Of a stretch of 64,000 bases of DNA, positions 55,546-64,000 are shown piece after piece. The notes beneath the pieces are model-generated. The model made no database searches, had not been told where the DNA came from, and was given only the letters and a program-made list of their open reading frames with translations. The DNA is from Bremia lactucae (taxonomy: Eukaryota; Oomycota; Peronosporomycetes; Peronosporales; Peronosporaceae): contig NC_090619.1 in NCBI RefSeq assembly GCF_004359215.1, positions 4,363,197 to 4,427,196 on the forward strand, given 5' to 3'. Both the position numbers and the translations under genes were made by a program. The number at the start of each line of letters is the position of its first letter. The stretch's first letter is position 1.

Positions 55546-57075
55546 ATGGCTAAAGTGCTGTCCATGGCACTGCCGTCGCATTGGCGCGACCCCACGCAAT
55601 GGTGCTTCACAAGAGCTGCATCTAGCATCCAACTCGGCATTATCTGCATGCGTTATTTAGGCTATATCTGCCAACCTTTTGGAATGGTGCTAATCTTCCT
55701 CATAAGTGGGTACTACATGTATGCTGTCATCCCCATCATGGCCGACACGACTTTGCAGGTAAGAAACAATTGGGCTTCAACTATCGTCTACGGATGTGCT
55801 AAACTTCTATTCTTCCTAGCTCATCAGTCATCTAAGTGCTTCTTTGGTCGTGCTTTTCAACATATCCTTTAATTACGTGCTCTGCAGTGCTACAGACCCG
55901 GTTCGATGTCACTAAAAGCGCCTGTTAGAAATTCATGTTTTCATTCTCAATTTGAATCATTTAGGGATATATCACAACCAAAGGAAAAACAGCATACGAC
56001 AACGATAGAGATACTACAATTATCGATGACGAGGAAGCAACGACTGGCGTAAAACAAAGGAATTACGAGCTTCAAGCGCTCGAACGTGTCGACGCGGGGG
56101 TTCTTCCGCGAGTTCGACCACGGACCATCACTCCTGACGGCAAGAATGAAGGTCCTATCCGAGTAACCCGCCTGCAGCTAATGAATTCTGAAAGCGTTGC
56201 GAGACAACGCAATGCCAAGGACGGAAGTTCCTATTGTCGCCCTTGTCGCCACTTTCGACCACGTCGTGCGCATCATTGCTCCATTTGCAATAAATGTGTC
56301 GATAAATTCGATCACCATTGTCCATGGGTCAATAATTGTATTGGTCGTTACAATTATCGGGTACGTTACAATAATTTTTTTGCAATACTTCCAATACATG
56401 TTTCCTCACGGAATCACAGTATTTTTACTTATTACTACTATGGACGACGATTGGATGCGTCTATGCTGCTATTCTGACATTTTATGCAGCGTACATGGAG
56501 CTTAGTCAGGAACAATATACAAGAGTAAGACGTGCCCCTCTTTTCTCGTCCTAGTAATGCATCATTCTAATTATTGTTGATTTGTGTGTTCAGTATTTGC
56601 TTCAAGCGCACACCACATCGCTTCAAATCGCAATGTCGACGGCCATGCACATTGTTTTTAGCACCATCTTGGCGGTGGGGCTTGGCGTCTTTTGTCTTGC
56701 CGCGATGCACACGTATCTCATTGCGACTGCGCAGGTACAAGAATTTTTTTTTTTTTTCTACCGTTGGACACGGTCCAAACTAATCAATGGGGTTGTTAGA
56801 CCACAGTCGAAGCGCATATGACACGACAATTGTGTACGAAACAACCTACGCGAACTCAAGGAATCATCCCGTCGTATTCAAGTGGTAGCATTCATGGCAA
56901 TTGGGAGCAGGTCTTTGGTCCATGTAGATTCAAGATTTTATCAATTATGCCGAGTACACGGTTGCCGCCACATTTACCAACGCTTCTTTTGGAACCAAGG
57001 ACAAGTCTTTGCAAGGATTCGATTGAAATACTCAATTGTACACGTAATGCTATTACTGCGGAGACAATGGTGTAA
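55546..57075 (+). CDS. DHHC-type protein S-palmitoyltransferase
   Basis: Six exons: 55546-55758, 55820-55900, 55965-56360, 56420-56524, 56594-56734 and 56800-57075, all joined in phase 0; 403 residues. Start at the first ATG, 55546. Four membrane segments: ~26-60, ~72-95, ~231-255 and ~280-310. The Cys-rich zinc domain ([20 protein letters not shown]) leads to the catalytic DHHC at 214-217 ([11 protein letters not shown]). A TTVE motif follows TM4 (313-316), and NWEQVFG (346-352) is the usual C-terminal partner motif. These enzymes transfer palmitate to protein cysteines at Golgi, plasma or vacuolar membranes. The third intron follows NYR, between the DHHC domain and TM3. It converges with the next gene, 47 bases apart. 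Confidence 0.9.
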
Positions 57076-57122
57076 TGTTGCACGAACTATTGAAAACTCA
57101 TGGCAAATTTCAATCGAGGAAT

Positions 57123-58780
57123 CTAAACTTCCATAGTGCGAGTAAACGTGTAAATGCAATACTGGTCGCTCATTTCGTTAAAGTGGAGCGCAAACAATTC
57201 TGCTGCAGCATCCGTGCCTCTTAATGGATTCGTCTTGTACTTTTCGGGCACTTGATCCACGTGACACAAAAATCCACGAGCTGTCATGGCTTTTTCAAAT
57301 TCAAGTAATGAATGTCGTGCTTGTGACGCAATGTGAAGAAATTGTCCTGTTTTCGCAAGCATTCCATCCACGACATGCACGAGAATGGGCACCATTGCTT
57401 GATGATACACGAGATCCGAGCCAATCAGCACATCATAACGATCGTGTTCACACTTAATTGACCACGTTTCACGGTGTGCCCAATCAATAGCTTGAACGTG
57501 AACACTTCCTCGTTGACAAGTCTCGTTGGCTTGACGCTGTGATTGAATCGTTTGACACTCGGATTTATGCTGTTTCCATGCCTTCTTTTGACACGCCCGC
57601 GAGCAATAAACGATTGCTTTACAACCTCCACACATCAGGAGTTTCCCATCCGGGTTTTCCACTGTAAAGCGCTGTATTGCACCACATCGGCCACAGCAAT
57701 CCAATTGTATCTCTTGTGTCGTGGTCGTTGCTTGTGTTGTTTGAAGACGAGGGCTGTTTAATGCGACATTATACTTTAAATTCGCGACGGTCGTGGCAAA
57801 GAGATCCGATAAGACGACTCGGGATGCATTGGTGTACAAATAAATGGCTAACCCACTGACTCCACAACCGGATCCGAGCTCACAGACTTGTTTATGATAA
57901 AAAACATCGCGGTGGTCAAGGATCCAACGACTTAGAATCAATGCAGCCGACCAGATGGAGACCCCCGTGATATCATCTTCCGCTTTCGAGCCAAAAGCAT
58001 CTTTTGTCCATTCCAAAGCTAATTCTCGAGCACGGAGAATGGGAAGATTTGGCGCAAACTCAAACTCAAGCACGGTTTCTTGTAGGATTTTAATACCGCT
58101 GTGTTCGTTTTCTTTTCCTTTCGTTTCTTCTTCGATTTCCTCCTGTATAGCGTCCTTGTCTATTCCCGTGCCTTCGGCTAAACGCTCTTCGGTCGCGGAT
58201 GTATGCTCGAGTAAAATTGCCACTGTGTTGTAAGCTATAAAGTAAGAGTCTTTGTCTACTTGATTGGCTCGTGAAGAACCGAGTACGTACGGATTTCCGT
58301 GTCTTCACATTGGAAGGCTTCCGTTACACAACCACGGCCAAACTTATTGCGAGCAAGTACGTCGAGATCGGTTACCGTGTCGACAAGGACCTTGACGATC
58401 TCGCGGTGTTTATTCTGCACGGCCCAATCTAATATTGCATGCAATTATTGGTACGTAGGTTGTGAATTTTAAGTACTAACGTACGCAGAGGGAGATTTCC
58501 ATTGGCATTTGGCACGTGTTTTGCTCCATGGTGGAGAAGTTCATGTACGCATGTGATGTGTCCATTTGCACAGGCTGAAGCCATTTGAAAGGATGAGTTA
58601 TACGACAAAGTGGATGACTGGTTGGCATCGAGACGTACCCATGTGCAGCGGTGTATTTAACGTTTCCGGCTGAACGTAATTGACGAGTGCATCAAGATTA
58701 GAACTCGTTACGGACTCAAGTAAAGCTTTGAGTTCGTCAATGTCTCCAAAGCGCGCGCATTTAAGCAATTCCTCGGCCAT
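57123..58780 (-). CDS. Ankyrin repeat - family-16 methyltransferase - MYND finger fusion
   Basis: Four exons on the minus strand: 58780-58639, 58574-58485, 58428-58291 and 58222-57123, with introns GTACGT...CAG, GTACGT...TAG and GTACGT...CAG; 489 residues. The long last exon has no ATG at its start (GTG after CACAG), and exon 3 has a good donor before its stop, so they join as EILAILLEHTSATEERL. Residues 1-~122: ankyrin repeats (NTPLHMACANGH, GNLPLHWAVQNKH). Then a class I methyltransferase: CELGSGCGVSG at ~236-246 for SAM and SDLVYH at ~392 (the DxxY motif of family 16). A MYND zinc finger sits inside the fold at ~299-346 (CGRCG, CGGCKAIVYCSRAC, HKSEC). Probably a protein-lysine methyltransferase; substrate unknown. 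Confidence 0.87.
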
Positions 58781-59355
58781 GGCTACTATTGATTGTTGCC
58801 ATTCACGTTTTTGTCATACAAGTTCATTGGCTGATAATGGATGGTGAATCCTAACACAAATGTAGCTATTTGTCAAAGGCATTGACGATATTAAGATTGT
58901 ATTGTAGCGAATTGACGTCTTTAATGTGCTAAAAAGAAAATTTCTTAGCACGAGATCAGCATTATAGGAGATGTTTCTATCGTAGAAAAGCTGAAGGAAG
59001 AAAGCTGACGCACGAACTGGAATGCCTATTCTACCAGTAAAGCGGTGTAATTCTCTTCGGCTAGAGCTCACAGTGATCTAGTAAATATTAAATAGGACTT
59101 AACCAAGCATATCATGCATTAGAAAGAATGCTGTGAATTCCTAAAATTATTGCAATTGTGCCGCAAGGGCGGCTCGTCACGAGTAGTTGTATAACGGTGC
59201 GCTTTAAAACGATCAAACACGAAATTCAAAGACTTGTTGAAAATTTCCCATCACTTGTCTCACAGCATGGACAGGCAATAAGTTTATTTTATTATAAAAG
59301 GCCGTTAGGATACGATGTGGTGGTACATGGTGCTTGACGCTGGGAGTAGTTTTCA
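58781..59355. other. Intergenic, nothing recognised
   Basis: Contains the promoter of the ankyrin-methyltransferase gene (right of 58780). No credible ORF. Confidence 0.5.
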
Positions 59356-59784
59356 TTAGCGTTTGGCCTCGAAATCGGCCAGCCATGCACCTAGACGCGA
59401 TGCTTTCGACGCACCATTTGTTGGGAGCTGATTGTCCGCAGTCAAAAGCTTCGTGTCTTTTAAACTCTTGATCCGATCTGCTTCAAAACCTTCCATCCAC
59501 GTTTTTAACGTCGATTTGCTCACCGTAGTCCCTGCTGAAACTGGAATCGTATTTCCAACGTCAATATCTTCCAACTGCATTTCGCATGCAGCTTGATACT
59601 CTTGCAGGCAACATCGTAGCACTGGAATTTTCAATTGCATTGAATCTCCACAATTGTCTTTACGCTTGGCTCTATCTCGGTCAGAGGTACATCCTAAGCC
59701 ACTCGTGTCTGGAGTCGGCACCTCCGATTTGGATCTAGAAGGACTTAAAAATGCATGCAGCACACCGCATAGCGTAAAACGCAT
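59356..59784 (-). CDS. Hypothetical protein with a repeated W-FEA-R motif
   Basis: 142 residues from the ATG at 59784 (MRFTLCGVLHAFLSPSRSK). The frame closes upstream at a TAG, though a 5' exon cannot be excluded. The C-terminal half has two similar short motifs, LKTWMEGFEADR and LGAWLADFEAKR, the second at the very end. These look like amphipathic helices, perhaps a docking peptide. The middle has LQEYQAACEMQLEDIDVGN. No family is recognised. It lies between two other minus-strand genes. Confidence 0.5.
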   Translation of the reverse strand: MRFTLCGVLHAFLSPSRSKSEVPTPDTSGLGCTSDRDRAKRKDNCGDSMQLKIPVLRCCLQEYQAACEMQLEDIDVGNTIPVSAGTTVSKSTLKTWMEGFEADRIKSLKDTKLLTADNQLPTNGASKASRLGAWLADFEAKR

Positions 59785-59920
59785 CGTGTATAAAGAAGCC
59801 ACGGGCTATTCACTTGTTGATCTGAAATTGTTTCGTTTCAAGCGGGACTTTCTGGTGTTTGACTGATTAGTGATGGCAATAGAAATCAGGACAAAAAGTG
59901 CAGGCAAATTCTAAAAACAT

Positions 59921-60502
59921 CTATTTATTTTCCTTCATGTTATGGCAGCATAAACTCTCTCTGAGGTTGACGATGGGATCCGCGACTTGGGTGTGAAAAG
60001 TCTCTTGAGCTTCTTTGTTTATTGACTCCTCGTAAAAGTCTTTACCAGGAGGTGTTTCGCTTCGAAATTGGTCCATGATGTCGCCATATCGACTAATATC
60101 CGCTTCACTGTATCGGTGTCGGACGGGCATCGAGTCTTTTAATAAACCAAGCGTGTGAGATGAAATATCGATCATGGAATGGCGAAGATGGCTGATTGCT
60201 TGTCGAGTGGAGTCGCCAACGGTAAATTGCTTTGACAATGCGCTTCCTTTAGATCTTGTGAATGAAAGCGACTTTAGACGACATTTCCAACGAGATGTCG
60301 AGAACAAAGACCTTTTGTCGGGGCATGAGTTTCGGCATTGAAACTTTTCTTGTTCATTCCATTCGTCAGCAAAATCATAGTCGTCTTGAACAGTGGCAAG
60401 AATGGACGTTTTTTCCGGGCACTCGTAAAAGCCAAGGGTTTGTGAAAGGGAGCGCGGCATCAGTGAGTTGGCAAGTTGAATAGTGAAGTTGCTTTGATCC
60501 AT
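59921..60502 (-). CDS. Hypothetical protein, likely missing a 5' exon
   Basis: 193 residues from the ATG at 60502 (MDQSNFTIQLANSL). The frame is open further upstream, but through a pyrimidine run ending TTGTCGCAG at about 60521, which looks like an intron acceptor, so the true start may be in an upstream exon. Hydrophilic, with DDYDFADEWNEQEKF and SRYGDIMDQFRSETPPGKDF. No membrane segment, signal peptide or known domain is visible. Probably an oomycete-conserved protein; function unknown. Confidence 0.5.
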   Translation of the reverse strand: MDQSNFTIQLANSLMPRSLSQTLGFYECPEKTSILATVQDDYDFADEWNEQEKFQCRNSCPDKRSLFSTSRWKCRLKSLSFTRSKGSALSKQFTVGDSTRQAISHLRHSMIDISSHTLGLLKDSMPVRHRYSEADISRYGDIMDQFRSETPPGKDFYEESINKEAQETFHTQVADPIVNLRESLCCHNMKENK

Positions 60503-60521
60503 TTCGTGGGAAGCCAGGAAC

Positions 60522-60859
60522 TGCGACAATTGAAAAAAAAAATCAGCAGCGACAGTCACGCAGCCAGTTACCGGTGCAGCGGCGATAAATTAATAAGAGC
60601 GTACAAGATGTAACTATAATCTAGAGATCGGCAGAAATAAAATAAAATGAAAGATCCGTCGTTTGCTTTGTCTATTTAGTTGTGAAAATGGCCTTTTCAA
60701 TTCTATAGATAGATTTTTCGCAGCACGTATTGCAACAAGGTTGCCAAGAGGGAAGAATGAGAACGCTGATGCGTTTCGTCTTCATAGTTCTTATAATTGG
60801 GAATATCATGAATGGTTATCACTCGTAGGGTTTCTACTTAACACCGGATGGTGATGCGC
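60522..60859. other. Intergenic, nothing recognised
   Basis: Short frames only. A first exon of the gene to the left could lie here. Confidence 0.4.
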
Positions 60860-61135
60860 TTATAAATAGGGTGCTCCTTCACTTTTCCATATGGACGATG
60901 TCCACATGGCGAGGGAGCCAACGCTTCCGTAGAAAAAACAGATAAAAATTAACAAATTGAATCCAATATGCTTAGCATATCGCTGATAAAAATGTTTTGT
61001 GATGTGGCTCGAAATGCATATATTATTAAATTTTATATGGCAGCGGGTGACCCCGTCACTTGTTGGTCCGCCCGCGACCTTTGCCAATCACAGGTTGCTT
61101 CTTTATTGAGACGCTTAATTTTACTTTACGGACAT
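60860..61135 (-). CDS. Small single-pass membrane protein, two exons
   Basis: The frame 61078-60860 has no ATG at its start and begins after an AG acceptor (GGCAAAG). A matching donor (ATGTCC then GTAAAG) lies 51 bases upstream, giving a two-codon first exon 61135-61130 and a 74-residue protein. It starts MSVAGGPTSDGVT, has one hydrophobic helix (IGFNLLIFICFFYGSVGSLA, ~40-60) and ends WTSSIWKSEGAPYL. Size and layout resemble small accessory subunits of mitochondrial inner-membrane complexes, but I cannot name the subunit. Confidence 0.5.
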
Positions 61136-61793
61136 GAATTCATTGCTAGGGGAACTAAATGTTGTGTGTTTGTGATCCCGAAGTAGCGTTCACACAACAT
61201 TTCACGGTACTGGACACATGGTAACATTGAAAGAACTTCCTAATGCCCAGCATGTAGGGTGAATCTTAGCATCTACTCGAAAGGAAGTTGACTGGCTACG
61301 TCACCGTGGATTCTCGTTTTTGAGCGCGAAATTCATTGGGAATTTTGCACTTAAACCTAAAAGTGGCTTGATCTTAAAAGTGTCCATTAAAAAGTAGATG
61401 AAGTTAAACCCGCCGGCTTTTTATCAGTCTTCTTTAGCAGCCGTAGGCCTAGCAAATGAAATAAGCAGCTAGCCGAATCTGTAAGAAACTGTTTTGGCAT
61501 CATCAAATGCATGTGCGATACCACGATGGACAAGTGAAGGCGCATTTCGCCCCAATCCGTGTAAAATTATACGACGACACCGAGTTGTCGGCTGCACGGT
61601 ATGCAGTGGGTCACAGCGGAAACGCTTTAAAGAAAATTCTTGCTTTTCATCGAAAGAGCTAAAAAAAATGCTACACAATCGTTTTGAAAAGGTTGTCCAG
61701 ATAGCAAAGATCACACGCAAGTACCTTTTTGAAAATTTCGACAATAGGAAATAAGAAATAGGCAGCGGTAACCATAAAGACGTCAATGACATT
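61136..61793. other. Intergenic, nothing recognised
   Basis: Divergent promoter space between the small minus-strand gene and the large plus-strand gene at 61794. No motif called. Confidence 0.5.
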
Positions 61794-64000
61794 ATGTCAA
61801 CGCAAGGATTATTCATGTGTGTGTTGCTTGGCTTTGCTGGCTGCGACTTTGCATCTCAAATGCCAAAGCAAGACGCTGCTGTCACTAGCTTCCTGGCCGA
61901 GCGAGTCAGCTGGAAGCCCATGTGTTTCTATTTATTTGATGACCCTGCGATCAACAACGGGATCAACATAAAGAATCGAGTTCATGATGACCTTTGTCCT
62001 TTTGACGCTCTTGAGCCTGACAAAGAGCTTGTGACAAGCTTGAACACACCACATTCGTTCTGGCAGCTTGGAGTCCATTTGGCGAAGGATCATCACAACG
62101 ACACCAAGCGTGTGCAATTATCGTCGATTGGTTCCGTTTCAGCGCAAGATTTTTTTACAATGGCTGCCGTAAGGAACGCGTCATCAAAAGACGGAGGTGT
62201 GACGTTTGAAATGGTCCTTCGGCGCCGAACTGAAGCAAATCAGAGCATGACACTATTTTCGATCGCTAATGAATACGACAGCTGCGTCGATCCTGGTTTT
62301 CGCCTCGATATAAACGAGCACCAAGTGCTGACTTTTATCTATTTTCTTCCTGTGCTTGAAGACAATAGCGAAGCAAAGGTGGAAGCCTGCTACGAACAGC
62401 GACTCTTTTCAGTCGATAAGTCTGCGGCGTGTCAGCTCCCGCCACTACTTGATCCAATCGAACGCACTCCACCCGTCCAGATCATTGTCACGTTGGACCC
62501 GTCCAGTACACGAGGTCTATGGAAAACTGACTTTTACATGAGCTACACAGACGTCGAGACGATGCAGCGAGTTGACTGTGTGGTGCACGATGAGCAGCAT
62601 CCTTTGGAAGCTCGACTACTTAACTCCCTTATCAAAGGTCGGTATCGGTTGTTTCTAGGCAACAGTCCTCGCAACGTTTCGTTTCCTCGACAGCGCAAAC
62701 GCTTTGCTCCTTTGCGACAATTTGAATTCCTTGGAAATACGAGCTATCTAAACGCAACAGAGCGACTTCGTGTATTGCTCAAGCAAAAGTTAATGAGTAT
62801 TAGAGGACCACGCTTGCCCGAGGCAATGCGAATTTTTGGTGACAATAGTGCCTCACTTCACCTTCTGGGGATCGATTTTCCGCCATTGAATGAAGACACG
62901 CCACTGGCTTATCTTCGTAGTAAATTTGCTCAATTTAAGGAGCAGCATGGCGACCAGATTGTTGACTACTTGGTCAAAGTGGTCCAGCAGCAAGCACGAC
63001 ATCCTATTGTCGCACAACAAGCAGTGACATCAGGCGATCAAAGCGGCGATGGCAGTACGGAATTCTCAAGAAAGAAGCTCTTTCAAGGTGCCGACAGTGC
63101 AACGTTTGATCTTTTCCACTTTGTCATTTACCGCCGCGTTGTGTCCGAGGAGCAAATTGCTTCCTTATCACGGAAACAGTTGTTGCCATCCCGACAATTC
63201 CCGTCTCGAAAGGAAGTCGTGCATATTCCGGAGGATACGCAGGTGTTGCTAAATCTTACGATGCTCAATGGTGTTTTTAATGACTTGCGTCTCGAGTTAC
63301 GACGTTTACCAGAATTTGGACAATTATATCTCTTTCCTAGCAAAATCGCTGTGACTTTTGATAATAAGGATGCTTTCACACATCTACCTCTAGAATTTCA
63401 GCAAAGTGTCTATTTTCGTCCCCAGCATGATCAAAATAATGATAACCTTCCATTGCCTAACGCCGTGGCATTTTCACGGAGACTGGAACCATATGCAACA
63501 GTTAGTTTTGGAATTGCTATGAGCATGGCTGGGCGCGTTGTCAATAAAAGTATGGAAGCGGAAATTGATATTTACGTGGATGCTGTCAACGACGCTCCAC
63601 AGCCTCAAGCATTGGAACTCGAGGTTTTTGTGACAATTTGGGCTCCTACTATCATGCATTTGAAAGGCACTGACGTTGATGGAAGCCCTCGAACAACAAT
63701 GCTGGAATCGGCACCTACAATTTCAAGTTATGTTGAGTCAAGCTTTACGTATTCAGCGGAACCAGCGAATAGTACTAGTCAACAATTTGTGAAGATTATA
63801 CAATTACCACAATTTGGCAAACTATTCGATTGCAACATAAGTTGTGACGCATTGGCCTTCGCAGCAAGGAGAAATCTGGAAGTATTAGAGCCTGTTCGTG
63901 TATATCAAAACAGCACGACCATGTCGAATGCAACGTATTCGACAAACTTTATATATGTTTATCACGGATGGGGCCAAAACGAATCGGTCACATCACATAA
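61794..64000 (+). CDS. Large secreted or surface protein with LamG-like domain, 5' part
   Basis: An uninterrupted frame of 735 codons with no stop, cut by the window end. ATG at 61794 is followed by a signal peptide (GLFMCVLLGFAGCDFAS, cleavage near residue 20). Residues ~130-190 have the beta-strand pattern of a LamG/concanavalin-like domain (GGVTFEMVLRRR, MTLFSIANEYDSCVDPGFRL), which closes near residue ~460 with DLFHFVIYRRVVSEEQIASL. Later text looks like tandem extracellular beta-domains of cadherin/CSPG type (LPEFGQLYLFPS at ~510; LPQFGKLFDC at ~670; AVNDAPQP at ~600). Several N-glycosylation sites (for example NTSYLNATE). Probably an adhesion or cell-surface receptor protein; the C-terminus and any membrane anchor lie beyond the window. 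Confidence 0.72.
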   Translation, partial: MSTQGLFMCVLLGFAGCDFASQMPKQDAAVTSFLAERVSWKPMCFYLFDDPAINNGINIKNRVHDDLCPFDALEPDKELVTSLNTPHSFWQLGVHLAKDHHNDTKRVQLSSIGSVSAQDFFTMAAVRNASSKDGGVTFEMVLRRRTEANQSMTLFSIANEYDSCVDPGFRLDINEHQVLTFIYFLPVLEDNSEAKVEACYEQRLFSVDKSAACQLPPLLDPIERTPPVQIIVTLDPSSTRGLWKTDFYMSYTDVETMQRVDCVVHDEQHPLEARLLNSLIKGRYRLFLGNSPRNVSFPRQRKRFAPLRQFEFLGNTSYLNATERLRVLLKQKLMSIRGPRLPEAMRIFGDNSASLHLLGIDFPPLNEDTPLAYLRSKFAQFKEQHGDQIVDYLVKVVQQQARHPIVAQQAVTSGDQSGDGSTEFSRKKLFQGADSATFDLFHFVIYRRVVSEEQIASLSRKQLLPSRQFPSRKEVVHIPEDTQVLLNLTMLNGVFNDLRLELRRLPEFGQLYLFPSKIAVTFDNKDAFTHLPLEFQQSVYFRPQHDQNNDNLPLPNAVAFSRRLEPYATVSFGIAMSMAGRVVNKSMEAEIDIYVDAVNDAPQPQALELEVFVTIWAPTIMHLKGTDVDGSPRTTMLESAPTISSYVESSFTYSAEPANSTSQQFVKIIQLPQFGKLFDCNISCDALAFAARRNLEVLEPVRVYQNSTTMSNATYSTNFIYVYHGWGQNESVTSH

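Noticed and set aside
55525..55872. Palmitoyltransferase start at 55525 with read-through to 55872
   Set aside because: 55525 is TTG, and the frame after 55758 is an intron (GTAAGA). The ATG at 55546 and the spliced model give a complete DHHC protein.
57123..58223. Methyltransferase-MYND as a separate 366-residue gene
   Set aside because: Its apparent start codon is GTG immediately after a CACAG acceptor, and the upstream ankyrin exon joins in frame.
61469..61816. 115-codon minus-strand frame next to the LamG gene
   Set aside because: No ATG-led domain, and it overlaps the promoter and signal-peptide start of the much longer plus-strand gene.
1..64000. CRISPR arrays, tRNA or rRNA genes, bacterial operons
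   Set aside because: No regularly spaced short repeats, no cloverleaf found by eye, and introns show nuclear eukaryotic DNA. A tRNAscan run would be needed to exclude tRNAs fully.

Overview
The window looks like nuclear DNA of a plant-associated oomycete, probably a downy mildew or Phytophthora relative (Peronosporaceae). The evidence is short introns (about 50-76 bp, GTACGT or GTAAGT donors), a START-FYVE protein, a eukaryotic LpxD, tiny secreted proteins with an EER-like motif, and dense Ty3/gypsy retrotransposons. No species is assigned.

Layout. 1-14663 is nested, broken Ty3/gypsy elements of three kinds, named here Gyp-A (LTR begins TGTAAC), Gyp-B (chromodomain integrase) and Gyp-C (CCHC gag). 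15453-20273 is a small island holding two secreted-protein genes, present twice as two ~2.7 kb near-identical blocks separated by a single N. 20274-28387 is a nearly full-length dead Gyp-A element, followed by more Gyp-B and gypsy debris to about 31960. A third secreted paralogue lies at 32346-32690. A gene pair follows: a START-FYVE protein (+) and an lpxD-like gene (-), tail to tail. 36811-42079 is a Gyp-B element with two LTRs; it carries a mitochondrial DNA insertion (rps14 fragment) near 41138-41340. 42080-44098 is mostly non-coding. 44099-52203 is a second Gyp-A subfamily element, scrambled by an inverted segment, with LTR debris at its end.

From 53498 to the window end the DNA is gene-dense and free of recognisable repeats: an atypical protein kinase, a six-exon DHHC palmitoyltransferase, a four-exon ankyrin-methyltransferase-MYND fusion gene, two hypothetical genes, a small one-TM protein and the 5' part of a large secreted or surface LamG-like protein that stays open at the right edge.

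The genes do not form an operon or obvious pathway. The pattern is the usual oomycete one: compact conserved housekeeping genes beside a repeat-rich compartment that holds secreted-protein genes. Exon joins were checked by reading frame: each proposed multi-exon gene sums to a whole number of codons. Retroelement coding regions are described as broken copies only.
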